Part shown: positions 18,972-28,640 of the stretch, one piece after another
Position numbering within the stretch: position 1 is the stretch's first letter
Layout of the letters: the number at the start of each line of letters is the position of its first letter
Source of the DNA: Candidatus Bathyarchaeota archaeon BA2
GTDB lineage: Archaea; Thermoproteota; Bathyarchaeia; Bathyarchaeales; Bathyarchaeaceae
Direction of reading: 5' to 3'
Assembly (NCBI GenBank): GCA_001399795.1
Contig: LIHK01000017.1
Coordinates: 1-49,051 of the forward strand
Length of the DNA: 49,051 nucleotides
The notes under the pieces: generated by a model
Databases searched by the model: none
What the model was told of the DNA's origin: nothing
The model's input: the letters and a program-made list of their open reading frames with translations, nothing else
Program-made: the position numbers and the translations under genes

Positions 18972-19736
18972 ATGGAGACAAAAAACCTGTTCAAACAAGT
19001 TTTCCAGCATAAAGAAACAAACTGCACCATAATATCAGACAAAGAAGATGCCATTAACACGGCAATATCGTCAATTAAGTACCATAGAAAGAAGCTTGAG
19101 AAATACGTCCTGAATCATCCAAAATTTCTTTATTCTCTTCAACCAGTTTCAGTGGAAAGGGGACCGAAAATAGTTCGGTTGATGGCTGACGCATCTAGGA
19201 AAGCGAATGTAGGACCCATGGCTGCTGTCGCAGGAGTGTTAGCTGACCTTGCCGTCGAAGACATGGTTCTCGCTGGAAGCAAAGTGGCTGTTGTCGAAAA
19301 TGGAGGAGAAGTCTCAGCTTTCTCAAATAGACCCATCGACACTGCCCTTCTAGCAGGGGACTCCCCGCTTTCAAAACAGATCGGCTTCAGGTTGAAGGAA
19401 TTTCCAGTAGGGGTTGCAACGAGTTCTGGCTTATATAGCCACGCATTAAGTTTTGGAGAGGCAGAAGCAGTAACGATTTTCGCTATAAATGCTGGATTAG
19501 CTGATGCTGTGGCCACGGCTGTCGGAAACATAATCAAAGGCGACGATTGTCGTGGGGCAGTTGAACGGGGAATCAACGAAGCCCTAAGCATAGACGGGGT
19601 TAGAGGAATATTAATTCTGTATAGGGGAATCGTTGGAAAGGCTGGTCAAGTTCCTCAATTAATCAAGGTGAGCACTAGGGAAATCGTGACTTTAGACCTT
19701 GCTTTTCTTCTTCCTGTCTTCAGCATATTTTGTTAG
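18972..19736 (+). CDS. UPF0280 (ApbE-like) protein
   Basis: SVERGPKIVRLMADASRKANVGPMAAVAGVLADLAVE, VENGGEVSAFSNRPID; GG(A)GGT RBS. Confidence 0.88.
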   Translation: METKNLFKQVFQHKETNCTIISDKEDAINTAISSIKYHRKKLEKYVLNHPKFLYSLQPVSVERGPKIVRLMADASRKANVGPMAAVAGVLADLAVEDMVLAGSKVAVVENGGEVSAFSNRPIDTALLAGDSPLSKQIGFRLKEFPVGVATSSGLYSHALSFGEAEAVTIFAINAGLADAVATAVGNIIKGDDCRGAVERGINEALSIDGVRGILILYRGIVGKAGQVPQLIKVSTREIVTLDLAFLLPVFSIFC

Positions 19737-20460
19737 GTAAGCAAGAATCCTTATTGCTCTTTCAGGAGTGGGATGAACCACTATTCCGTTCTTTTCAAAT
19801 TCCCTTAAGGCTTCTGACTCTTCTCCGGAGGTTGGAGGAGCCGCAAGGATAACTGGTTTCTGATATTTTTTAATCCTCTCAATTAATCCAGTTATTCCTC
19901 GTGTTGATTCCCACTCCATCATAATCTTTTCAAATTCCGCAAGCTGATTTCCAATGGCTGGGGGATATTGGTCGAAAATTTTACTAGGAGAACCGACGCT
20001 TGAAAGCGCAAGGACAGAATCAACATTCTCGTCTTTTAGGAGCATCCTAATACACACATAAGAATATTCCATAGTTCCGACCAAGTCAACTGGGTTTGAA
20101 TGGGACCAGCGCGGAGGTAAACGCTGATTTAACTTTTGCAACGTCTCTTGGTTAGTGGGGCTATCTCCAAACCCAGTTCCTCGCACATGCCAGCGGCTAC
20201 AACTCCAAAGCCTCCTCCCCGGTTACTATTCCCACCCTGTTTCCCTTTGGGAGGGGTTGACTAACAAGAGTTACAGCCACATCGAAGAGGTCTTGAATTT
20301 CTCTAACCTGTATAACACCCGCTTGCTTAAAACAGGCATCGTAAACATCGTCTGAGCCAGCTAGGGCGCCTGTGTGCGCTTTCGCGGCTTTAAGAGCTGT
20401 TTCTGTCTGCACAAACTCAGTATTTCTGCTATAATTTCGAGATTAATTCTCCTCGCCATT
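19692..20460 (-). pseudogene. ADP-forming acyl-CoA synthetase remnant, N-terminally truncated and frameshifted
   Basis: KAAKAHTGALAGSDDVYDACFKQAGVIQVREIQDLFD, then IVTG(frameshift)GFGVVAAGMCEELGLEIAPLT(frameshift)NQETLQKLNQRLPPRWSHSNPVDL. Confidence 0.75.
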
Positions 20461-20569
20461 TACATCACTAGAGAAACTTCTCTATCCATTCTTCCTCTAC
20501 ATTTGCTTCCTCAGATGTGATAAAAGTACCACGGTTCTGCTGCGTCTTCCCTAGCAACCAAAGTCTTGT

Positions 20570-20770
20570 TCAATTTTCGCTTGCGTTTACGCGTGATGAA
20601 AACTGATTCTCCCTGTTCAAGACGTTTTTGACTTCTTCAAAATCGATTTCCTCAACCTCTTCAACTTCAACGCTCTGGTTTTCATTGTTTCTCAAGAAGA
20701 ACAGCTGAAACAGTGGCTTTTCTTCATTGATTTCAACAAAGTTTTCTGAGATCAGTCTTTTTACCTCCAT
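20570..20770 (-). CDS. Hypothetical small acidic protein
   Basis: 66-aa ORF only. Confidence 0.25.
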   Translation of the reverse strand: MEVKRLISENFVEINEEKPLFQLFFLRNNENQSVEVEEVEEIDFEEVKNVLNRENQFSSRVNASEN

Positions 20771-21147
20771 TACTTGTTCCTCGAGAAGATCGGCTTTAAG
20801 AGACTCCCATATGAACGAGTCTCATCATATCGCTTTCAAGAGTGGATAAGCATGGAGCCACATCCTCCAATTTACTTCAGAGTAAATCGGTTAGAGAAAC
20901 TTGAAACTCCAGTAGAGATAAAGCATTCCTTTATCCAATCTGCCAAATATGTCACAAACGGGTTCCTTGCGAGCCTGCGATTTTGATACCCTTGCGCGTG
21001 CATATGACTGATCGTAACTATGGTTTGGAGCACTATTTCGCGCAATAATTTTTTACCGGTAAATTTATGTTCAAACGGCAAGCCCCACTCACAAATGCTC
21101 AAATTAAGCTTTTCTAGTTGAAATAAGCTTAAAATAAGCCCTAATTT

Positions 21148-21290
21148 TGGTGCGGGGGGCGGGATTTGAACCCGCGGAGGCCTGCGCCAGAGGATTTCTC
21201 AGGAAACCATGTCAATCCCCTTAAGTCCTCCCCCTTTTCCTAGGGGTTTCTTCTGACCTGCCTACTTAGACCTGGCTCGGGTACCCCCGC
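21148..21290 (-). tRNA. tRNA-Leu(UAA) with two introns, CCA encoded
   Basis: Exons 21290-21266, 21235-21220, 21195-21151; introns 21265-21236 (30 nt, D-loop) and 21219-21196 (24 nt, 37/38). Second intron forms GAGGA-CTTA-AGG-GGA...TCC-TGAG-AAA-TCCTC, a textbook BHB; mature 86 nt with long variable arm. Confidence 0.85.
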
Positions 21291-21407
21291 CACATCCAGG
21301 TTAAGATAATAAATTCTTTACTAAACTTAAAAACTTAGGTCCGCCTTTTCTAGGAAAGAGGCTAGAGGCGCCTTACAGATAGAAAAAAGTGGAGATAACA
21401 AAACCCT

Positions 21408-21442
21408 TTGTCTGACAAAAATTTTTTCCTTTTGTCCGATAA
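21408..21442. promoter_or_regulatory. Second copy of paired palindromic element (minus orientation)
   Basis: Minus strand TTATCGGACAA-AAGGAAAAAATTT-TTGTCAGACAA; same 13-bp spacer length as 3059-3093. Confidence 0.5.
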
Positions 21443-21590
21443 ATCAGCTATCTGTTAGATTAAGCGTTCCAAGTTTTGTGCTGTTTGTGCCACAAACAAT
21501 GTTGAGACTATGTATAGCCTCAACATGATTCGGTACTCGAATTACCGCGACCGCACAATACTAGATTTAAAAGAAAACCAGTCCAAGATT

Positions 21591-22259
21591 TCAATTCTCA
21601 AATTTGTTCCGATTTCTCTTCTGCCCCAAAAGATAGGGCAAAACCTCCCGCAAATCATCACCCTTAACCACAACATCCGCCCGCTCTTCCACCACCAAGC
21701 TACGCGGATTAAAGGCTATTGAGAAGCCTACCCTTTCAAACAGGGGTATCAGCGTTTCGTCATCCCCAACAGCAGCGCACTCATCCATTCCAAAATTGAA
21801 CTTCCCTAACATACGACCCAAAACCGCGCTCTTGTTGTGAACCGAAACTTTGACCTCCACTTGACCTGTGAGAAAACCATTTTCAACCTTCAAGTCGTTA
21901 GATAAGGAGTCATCAACCCCTATCTCCTTCTTAATTCTCTCCGTTACAAGGGATAAACCTGCACTTATCAAAACCACTTTCAAACCTCTACTTCTCAGGG
22001 TGGTTATAACCTCTCGCGCCCCATCAGTGTAGGGCATGCCATCAACTATTTTCTGAACGGTTTCAAGCTTCAAGCCAGTCCACAGAGAAGCGTCCAGCCT
22101 AGCCCAATAATCATAAGTAATAGCTCCTCGAGAGAACTGCTCAGCGTACTGTCTACCCTTATCCCAGGTACCCAGCTTTTCGTGTAAAAACTGCCAACTG
22201 CTAGTAACCTTAGTCAGGGTCCCATCCACATCGAAAACCACCAGCCTAGGCCCCTTCAT
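21591..22259 (-). CDS. HAD-family phosphatase (SerB-like)
   Basis: VVFDVDGTLTKVTSSW, VVLISAGLSLV, AAVGDDETLIPLFE. Confidence 0.85.
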   Translation of the reverse strand: MKGPRLVVFDVDGTLTKVTSSWQFLHEKLGTWDKGRQYAEQFSRGAITYDYWARLDASLWTGLKLETVQKIVDGMPYTDGAREVITTLRSRGLKVVLISAGLSLVTERIKKEIGVDDSLSNDLKVENGFLTGQVEVKVSVHNKSAVLGRMLGKFNFGMDECAAVGDDETLIPLFERVGFSIAFNPRSLVVEERADVVVKGDDLREVLPYLLGQKRNRNKFEN

Positions 22260-22383
22260 TTAAGAACGCTCCACTGTCGCCTCTAGTTTTTGATGCACCC
22301 GGCCAAAAAGAATCTTTCGCTGAAAATTGAGCGCTAGGGTTATAACAATCAACCCGTTAAGAAATAGGTTGGCGGGGAGAGCT

Positions 22384-22524
22384 GGGCGGGTATAGAAAGT
22401 TGTCCGCTTTCTACCGACGCCTAGCCAGGATAGGGCACGAACAACCAAACCATGGTTGGTGTAAGCCTCCTAAGCCTTAGGGGAGAGCTCGGGGTCGCGG
22501 GTTCAAGTCCCGTCCCGCCCGCCA
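22384..22524 (+). tRNA. tRNA-Arg(CCU) with three introns, CCA encoded
   Basis: GGGCGGG/CCCGCCC acceptor; introns about 22392-22417 (positions 8-10 region), 22441-22464 (29/30), 22473-22485 (37/38); mature anticodon arm CGAGC-CTCCTAA-GCTCG and GCGGG-TTCAAGT-CCCGT T-arm. Confidence 0.82.
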
Positions 22525-22600
22525 TCCAAAAGCCAATTTTGAGACTCTGCATCCGTTCAGTTTTGAAATGAAGCCAATTTTCGGTTTAAATTAGCACTTT

Positions 22601-23053
22601 CTATCGATAAAAGTAAGAGAAATCTTCTTTTTCCATTTCCATGCATGGTATGCTGGATTGCTGGGAAGACCTCACTTCCAACGATTGCCGATTTGAGGAG
22701 GAACTACGGCGCCTGTTGTCTTGTTTGGCTTCCTTTGCATCATCCGCTTCTTTAACTTCATTCACGTATTCCGCGAACGGGCGCTCCTCTCTGTCTTCGT
22801 ATTTTAGTCCCAGTTTTGAGTAGAGGCTTTTCAAAATGAGTTTTTCTATCACTGACGCGCCTGCACCAAATATTTTCTCTAGCCCTGTAGCGAAGGCTTC
22901 GGGCTTCTTGGGGATTTTATGTTTCTTGATGGAGTAGCTATTTTCGAGGTGGAAGAAAATCATTTGTCTGCCGCTTTCACCTAAAACGGTTAAGCCCTCA
23001 TCCACGGCCTCAATAAAAAGCTTATCGAAGGCTTTCCCTTTTTCTACCATCAC
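22601..23053 (-). CDS. NitrOD5-domain-like conserved archaeal protein
   Basis: FDKLFIEAVDEGLTVLGESGRQMIFFHLENSYSIKKHKIPKKPEAFATGLEKIFGAGASVIEKLIL. Confidence 0.55.
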   Translation of the reverse strand: MMVEKGKAFDKLFIEAVDEGLTVLGESGRQMIFFHLENSYSIKKHKIPKKPEAFATGLEKIFGAGASVIEKLILKSLYSKLGLKYEDREERPFAEYVNEVKEADDAKEAKQDNRRRSSSSNRQSLEVRSSQQSSIPCMEMEKEDFSYFYR

Positions 23054-23245
23054 CTACCCTCCATTCAGGTTTCCACCTTACCGACCTTTACTCTAGACAA
23101 TTTAACGGGCTGTATTCCCCCTTTTCCGAAGGATATTTGGTTGCTGAACAAGCACAACAGTTGCAATGAAGATCATAACCGCAATTATCTCAAGAACCGA
23201 AGGCATACTTATCACTGGTTGTCCACCGGCGCTACCTTTCACCAC

Positions 23246-23931
23246 CTATGTTATCGTGAATGGCACGATTTGCAGGCCTTTGTCGGTTATGATGACATTG
23301 TGGTATTTCCGGCTGTGGTTAGTTCCGCGCATCTTGTGTATTATGAATCTTGTCTTCAACTCTAAATCGTCGATCATGTTTTCAAGAAATATTACTGAAT
23401 CTGCTATGAACTCTTCGATTCCAAGTCCCATCGTTTTAGCGCCTTTAGGCACGCTACACGTCATGATAGTTGTGTAGCCGTGCGTCTTGAGATCCTGTAG
23501 GTCAGGTGCATGAGCATTCTATATTCCAGCTTTTCCGTGCAGGCTGAGAGAAACGCGTTCAATAAATCTATAACCAACCGTTTAGCATCTATCTCGTTCA
23601 AGGCGCCCAAAATGAATTCGATGTTAGCACTTAATCCTTCGCCCTTTAACGTTTCGAGGTCAACGATTCTTACGGACCCTTCTTGTTCCAGCTTTTCAAG
23701 ATCGAAGCCAAACCTAAGCATGTTACGCTTCAATGTCTTTGCATTCTCTTCGAACGTGGCGTAAACTCCTTTTTCGCCGTACTGAGTGGCACCGTTATAA
23801 GTAAACTGTGTGGAGAAAATGGTTTTACCGCTACCTGTTCCTCCAGCCAATAGAATGACATCGCCCCTGAGGAAACCACCCTCAATTAGATAGTCTAAGC
23901 CATCGATTCCCGTTGGTACACGCTTGATCAA
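23246..23931 (-). pseudogene. KaiC/GvpD/RAD55-like RecA-superfamily ATPase, apparent 1-nt frameshift
   Basis: GIDGLDYLIEGGFLRGDVILLAGGTGSGKTIFSTQF...HLTYRI then other frame KTHGYTTIMTCSVPKGAKTMGLGIEEFIADSVIFLEN. Confidence 0.75.
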
Positions 23932-24103
23932 TTAAACCACGAACAAAACTTGTCCCAAAGACGTATTTAACGGGTATGAACGCAGGATATGAATTATGAT
24001 ATAACAGAAGTTTTGCAAGAAATGAAATTAAGAATTCGTTTATAGATGTCTACTATTCATATATGAAGTTAAAATTAATTATCATGGACGCGCAATAGAT
24101 GAG

Positions 24104-25231
24104 GTGTGGCACTTCCTGATGGCTTTCAGTGAACTGAAAACATTTATCAAATCAACCTTCCTGGTCGCTCTTATCGTCACAGTTCTCTTTCTCGTTTTCT
24201 CATATTTCCTCGCAATGTTTTTGGGACCAACACTATTTTTCTTTACCCCGGAAGGTTTAAACAGCAGTATGCTCTATGTGCGAGAGCTTCCAATCTGGAT
24301 ATTCACTATAGTTGGTTTCGGTGTTCCCGTTCGGCTTAACGTCGGTCTATTCTTCTTGCTTCTTTGGAGCGCCTTTGCTATCTGCCTTGTCGCGGCTTGG
24401 CAATTCAGGGAAAGCCTCCAAGAAGTTATTGGAAAGAGCTTCTCTTGTCCCATGAAAAAACTTTTTAACAATTGTTTGTTTGCCGTGCCCATTCTAGCTA
24501 GCATGATACTCATTGCTGTCATTGCGATAACGGAGCTTCAGAAAGCTGGTGGCGTTCAAACGGGCGAGGCGTCTTTGCCGTCAAATCCCTTCGAAGCTTT
24601 TTTCTGGTTATCTTACGCCGCATTGGCTGAGGAAATCGGCTTTCGAGTAATCCCAATCGGCGCCTTCCTTATCATCTACCTCTTCTGGGTTAGAAGAAAG
24701 AACGCGGTGACACTTTCGTTGGGACAGCGCCTGAAACTATTCCTTACGGCGCCCCTATTTCCAGATGAAGGAAAGAAGATGGTTGGCTTGAGGACGGTGG
24801 GTGACTTCGGCGTCAGGGGCGGAATCACCTTAGGTGAATGGGTCATGGTCTTCTTTACTTCAATCGTTTTCGGTTTGGCTCACTACCTACTTGGAGGCGG
24901 TTGGGAAATTGGAAAGATCACTTCAGCTTCTGTGGTCGGCTTAGCCATGAGCTTAACGTACCTGCTCTATGGCGTTCAAGCCCCCATACTTCTACACTGG
25001 TTTTTCAACCACTACTTATGGTTCTTCAACCCCAGCGAACAAGGGGGACTACAGTTCGTCTCAAAATTATATCCCGATTTGCCTCTCGTATTTGCGCTGG
25101 CTGAACTCGCTATCATAATATTGGGTGTGCTTGGGTGGCTGACATTCGCGATTCTAGGGTTACGTAAAATGTTTAGATCTATCGCAAAAAGAGCTAAATC
25201 ACGGTTGATGTCGCTACTTCGAGCTTCCTAA
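24104..25231 (+). CDS. CPBP-family intramembrane metalloprotease-like protein
   Basis: EEIGFR motif, FGLAHYLLGG, LHWFFNHYLWF in multi-TM protein. Confidence 0.8.
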   Translation: MWHFLMAFSELKTFIKSTFLVALIVTVLFLVFSYFLAMFLGPTLFFFTPEGLNSSMLYVRELPIWIFTIVGFGVPVRLNVGLFFLLLWSAFAICLVAAWQFRESLQEVIGKSFSCPMKKLFNNCLFAVPILASMILIAVIAITELQKAGGVQTGEASLPSNPFEAFFWLSYAALAEEIGFRVIPIGAFLIIYLFWVRRKNAVTLSLGQRLKLFLTAPLFPDEGKKMVGLRTVGDFGVRGGITLGEWVMVFFTSIVFGLAHYLLGGGWEIGKITSASVVGLAMSLTYLLYGVQAPILLHWFFNHYLWFFNPSEQGGLQFVSKLYPDLPLVFALAELAIIILGVLGWLTFAILGLRKMFRSIAKRAKSRLMSLLRAS

Positions 25232-26512
25232 GATTTCCTCACAAAGATTCTTTATCTTAACCACTCTTTGTTCTCTCTTTTTCATGTCCCGCAAAACTAC
25301 TTTTCCTTCTTTAAGTTCCTCCGGGCCAACAATTACGGCGTGGGCGACTGCTTTTCTATCAGCGTCCGATAACGCCTTAGAAACCTTGCGCCCCATGACC
25401 TCAACCTCTACGGACAATCCAGCGCCCCTTAGCATTGACGACAGCCCTATAGCCTTCGCCCTAGATTCTTCATCGACAGGGATAACCACAACCCTCCTCT
25501 CCCTTGCAACTTTTGAGGGGATCCTTTGTTTGTCCATGGCTAGGACGATTCGATCAACTCCTTGGGCGACTCCTAAGGCGGGGGTTGGTTCACCTCCAAA
25601 GAGTTCGATTAATTTGTCGTAGCGTCCTCCACCGCTCAAGGCTATTTCAATTTCAGGAACGTACGTCTCAAATATTATTCCCGTATAGTATTCGAGACCC
25701 CTTGCGAAGCCTGCTTCTATCGTCACTTCAAGCTTGACCCCGCTTTCCGCCGTTAACTCGAGGATTTCCCGCAAATTTTCCACAGCGGCAACGGCCTTTT
25801 CATAATCTTGAACGCTTTCTTCTGCCCTCTTAAGAGTCTGGGAGAAGTCTTTTCCCTTGGTCTCAAATACTTTTTTTAAGGTTGCTAGACAGTTTTGCGA
25901 AGCACCTGATCCTCGTATGACTGTGAGTGCCTCTTCCCAAAGCTTTTTGTCCAGTAACTGCATGATTCTGTTCTGCTGTTCTTCCGTCACCCCTTCTTGA
26001 CTTAAGATTCCTCGCAAGATTCCTACGTGCCCTATCTTAAACCAATAGTCGCGAAGACCTAGCTTATCCATCAAATCTTTGGTAAGGATGAGTGCCTCCA
26101 CGTCGGCTTCTGGTTTGCTGGAACCAATAAACTCGTAATTAGCTTGCCAAAACTCTCGGAAGCGTCCATACTGGGGCTCGTCGTAGCGGTAGAGGCTTCC
26201 CACGCAGAAGAGCTTCACGGGTTTGGGCTCGTTCCTCATTTTGGTAGCCACCAATCTGGCTACGGAGGCTGTGAACTCAGGTCGTAAGGCAACTTTCCTG
26301 CCGCCCAAATCCTTAAAGGTGTACATGCGCTCCCGGATTTCCTCGCCGGATTTCGCTGCCAAAAGATTGTAGAGTTCAACGACCGGAGTGATGACCTCTT
26401 CATAGCCGTAGAGTTGAGCGAGTTTCCTTGAAACCTGTTCAACGTGCCTCATCCTTTCTGCTTCTTGAGGCAGGAAATCCCTCATTCCCCGGACTGTTCT
26501 GAACGCTGGCAT
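25214..26512 (-). CDS. hisS: Histidyl-tRNA synthetase
   Basis: GMRDFLPQEAERMRHVE, ALRPEFTASVARL, FARGLEYYTGIIFE, ALSGGGRYDKLIE. Confidence 0.96.
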   Translation of the reverse strand: MPAFRTVRGMRDFLPQEAERMRHVEQVSRKLAQLYGYEEVITPVVELYNLLAAKSGEEIRERMYTFKDLGGRKVALRPEFTASVARLVATKMRNEPKPVKLFCVGSLYRYDEPQYGRFREFWQANYEFIGSSKPEADVEALILTKDLMDKLGLRDYWFKIGHVGILRGILSQEGVTEEQQNRIMQLLDKKLWEEALTVIRGSGASQNCLATLKKVFETKGKDFSQTLKRAEESVQDYEKAVAAVENLREILELTAESGVKLEVTIEAGFARGLEYYTGIIFETYVPEIEIALSGGGRYDKLIELFGGEPTPALGVAQGVDRIVLAMDKQRIPSKVARERRVVVIPVDEESRAKAIGLSSMLRGAGLSVEVEVMGRKVSKALSDADRKAVAHAVIVGPEELKEGKVVLRDMKKREQRVVKIKNLCEEILGSSK

Positions 26513-26529
26513 TTATGTCACCGTGACTT

Positions 26530-27111
26530 TCATTTTAGGGTAAGTTGTGATAGGGAATAATAGACTATTTCTCCTCTTCTGTTTATAACGACAAGAATCA
26601 ATTTCTTCTTTAGGCTCTGAACATACCCTAATGCTCTCGCCAACTCTTCCACAGAAACTGGCTGGCCCTCTTGGATTCCAAATACGAGGTACTTAGCTGT
26701 TTCCTTCCCGTACTCCCCGCGTTCGTAAACTCGAAAGTCTATGCCAAGACCAAAACCTTCCCTTGCTACGTAGCCTCGGCTCCTCAGGTCCCTGTAGATC
26801 AGGTACCTAACCCAAGCGTTCTCATCCACTGATTGAAAACGCTTTAGGAGGTCTTTAAAACCCACTTTTTCTCCAGTTTCTTCGTCTTCAACCTCGATGA
26901 TTCCTTTGCCCAACAAGAAAAGCGCCTCGTAAAAAGTGAGGGTTAACTTCCCATTTTCAGAAACGCCGTAGCCTCGCGAGGAAAGTCCTTCGATACCTTC
27001 AGGTGAGGAAACCAGAACGTCATTCTCTCTCAGCGAAACTTTTATCTTCAATTCGGCAACGCGAGTCTCATCAGCCTCAGGTTTCAACTGCCCCAAAGCT
27101 ATAACCTTCAT
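26530..27111 (-). CDS. endA: tRNA-intron (splicing) endonuclease, catalytic His position apparently Thr
   Basis: VRYLIYRDLRSRGYVAREGFGLGIDFRVYERGEYGKETAKYLVF...LKKKLILVVINRRGEIVYY. Confidence 0.88.
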   Translation of the reverse strand: MKVIALGQLKPEADETRVAELKIKVSLRENDVLVSSPEGIEGLSSRGYGVSENGKLTLTFYEALFLLGKGIIEVEDEETGEKVGFKDLLKRFQSVDENAWVRYLIYRDLRSRGYVAREGFGLGIDFRVYERGEYGKETAKYLVFGIQEGQPVSVEELARALGYVQSLKKKLILVVINRRGEIVYYSLSQLTLK

Positions 27112-27350
27112 CTACTAACGCTATCATATGTACGTTTAAAATTTAACCTCTCAGTTGGGAGCCCAAAGGTTTTTAAGGTTGAAAACGGTGATGGATTGCA
27201 AAAGAGGTTGAAAACGTGAGGGGTCGTTTCCTCTTCTGACAACGCGTTTCTGCTACTTTTCTTAGCAAATTCCACAAACGATCGTTACAGTTTTCGGACC
27301 TCAACCTTATATGAATCATCATACGTCAAGACACCAATTCAGAAATATGA

Positions 27351-28634
27351 ATGAGGTTATCTGAGGGACAGATCATGAACATAATCGAAAAGATTTTGGC
27401 TAAAGCCTCAGGGAAAGACGAAGTCACCCCGGGAGAGATAGTGGAAGCCAGCGTCGACGTAGCTATGATACACGACCTAACTGGCCCCTTAACCATTGAG
27501 TCATTTCGAAAAATTGGAGCAAGGAAAGTTTGGGACAACAAGAGGATAGTCGTCATTTTCGACCACTTGGTTCCAGCCAACTCAGAGAGGGCAGCTAAGT
27601 TGCACAGCATCGTGAGAGAGTTTGTAGCAGAACAGAAAATAGAGAATTTTTACGATGTTGGTCGAGGAGGTATTTGCCACCAAGTGATGCCGGAAAAGGG
27701 TCATGTTAGACCTGGAGAACTAATTGTAGGCGCAGACTCCCACACATGCACCTATGGCGCATTCGGAGCCTTCGCAACAGGCATAGGAGCAACCGACATG
27801 GCTGCCGTTTTTGCAACAGGCGCGCTTTGGCTCAAAGTTCCCAGCGTTATCAAAGTAAATGTGGAGGGGCGATTCCAGAGATACGTTACGCCGAAGGATT
27901 TGATCTTGAATATGATGGGTGAGATCAAAGCTGATGGAGCCATCTACAAAGGAATAGAATTTGCAGGTTCTACCGTACGAAACATGAGTGTTGATGGCCG
28001 AATGACAATGTGCAACATGGCTATAGAGGTAAGCGCCAAAACGGGCATAGTAGAGCCAGACGAAACAACGCTAAACTACATCAAGGAGAGAACCAACAAA
28101 CCATTTCAAATCTTCGAGAATGACCATGACAGTGCCTACGAAAAGATTTTGAATTTAGACGTCACAAACATGGAACCCCAAGTTTCTTGTCCCCACTCAG
28201 TTGACAATGTTAAACCAGTATCAGAGGTAGCTGATGTCAGCATAGATCAAGCGTTTATAGGGTCTTGCACAAATGGTCGCATAGAGGATCTACGATTAGC
28301 AGCCAGCTTTTTAAAGGGCAAAAAAGTGAGGAATGGAGTGCGAATGATAGTGGTCCCTGCCTCGCGGGAAGTGTATCTACAAGCGTTGCAGGAGGGCCTC
28401 CTCGAAATCTTCTTGAAAGCCGGCGCTATCGTTGGCAATCCTACGTGTGGTCCATGTCTCGGTGGACACCTAGGACTCTTGGCCCCTGGGGAGATTTGCA
28501 TAAGCTCTTCAAACAGGAACTTTGTTGGAAGAATGGGAAGCCCAAAGGCTAAGGTGTATCTCGCTTCCCCTATCACAGTTGCGGCTTCAGCCATAACAGG
28601 TAAAATCACCAATCCCAGAGAATTGGAGGCTTGA
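27351..28634 (+). CDS. leuC: 3-isopropylmalate/homoaconitate dehydratase large subunit
   Basis: VGADSHTCTYGAFGAFATGIGATD, IGSCTNGRIEDLR, GNPTCGPCLGGHLG. Confidence 0.95.
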   Translation: MRLSEGQIMNIIEKILAKASGKDEVTPGEIVEASVDVAMIHDLTGPLTIESFRKIGARKVWDNKRIVVIFDHLVPANSERAAKLHSIVREFVAEQKIENFYDVGRGGICHQVMPEKGHVRPGELIVGADSHTCTYGAFGAFATGIGATDMAAVFATGALWLKVPSVIKVNVEGRFQRYVTPKDLILNMMGEIKADGAIYKGIEFAGSTVRNMSVDGRMTMCNMAIEVSAKTGIVEPDETTLNYIKERTNKPFQIFENDHDSAYEKILNLDVTNMEPQVSCPHSVDNVKPVSEVADVSIDQAFIGSCTNGRIEDLRLAASFLKGKKVRNGVRMIVVPASREVYLQALQEGLLEIFLKAGAIVGNPTCGPCLGGHLGLLAPGEICISSSNRNFVGRMGSPKAKVYLASPITVAASAITGKITNPRELEA

Positions 28635-28640
28635 CAAAGA

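Noticed and set aside
20774-21102. Small ORFs on both strands between the acyl-CoA synthetase remnant and tRNA-Leu
   Set aside because: Mutually overlapping, short and without motifs.
22260-22448. 62-aa minus ORF upstream of the HAD phosphatase
   Set aside because: Its N-terminal third is antisense to the tRNA-Arg exons and introns; the hydrophobic C-terminal part has no clear start codon.
23141-23477. Plus-strand ORFs over the KaiC-like gene end
   Set aside because: Antisense to the KaiC-like reading frame and lack RBS or motif support.
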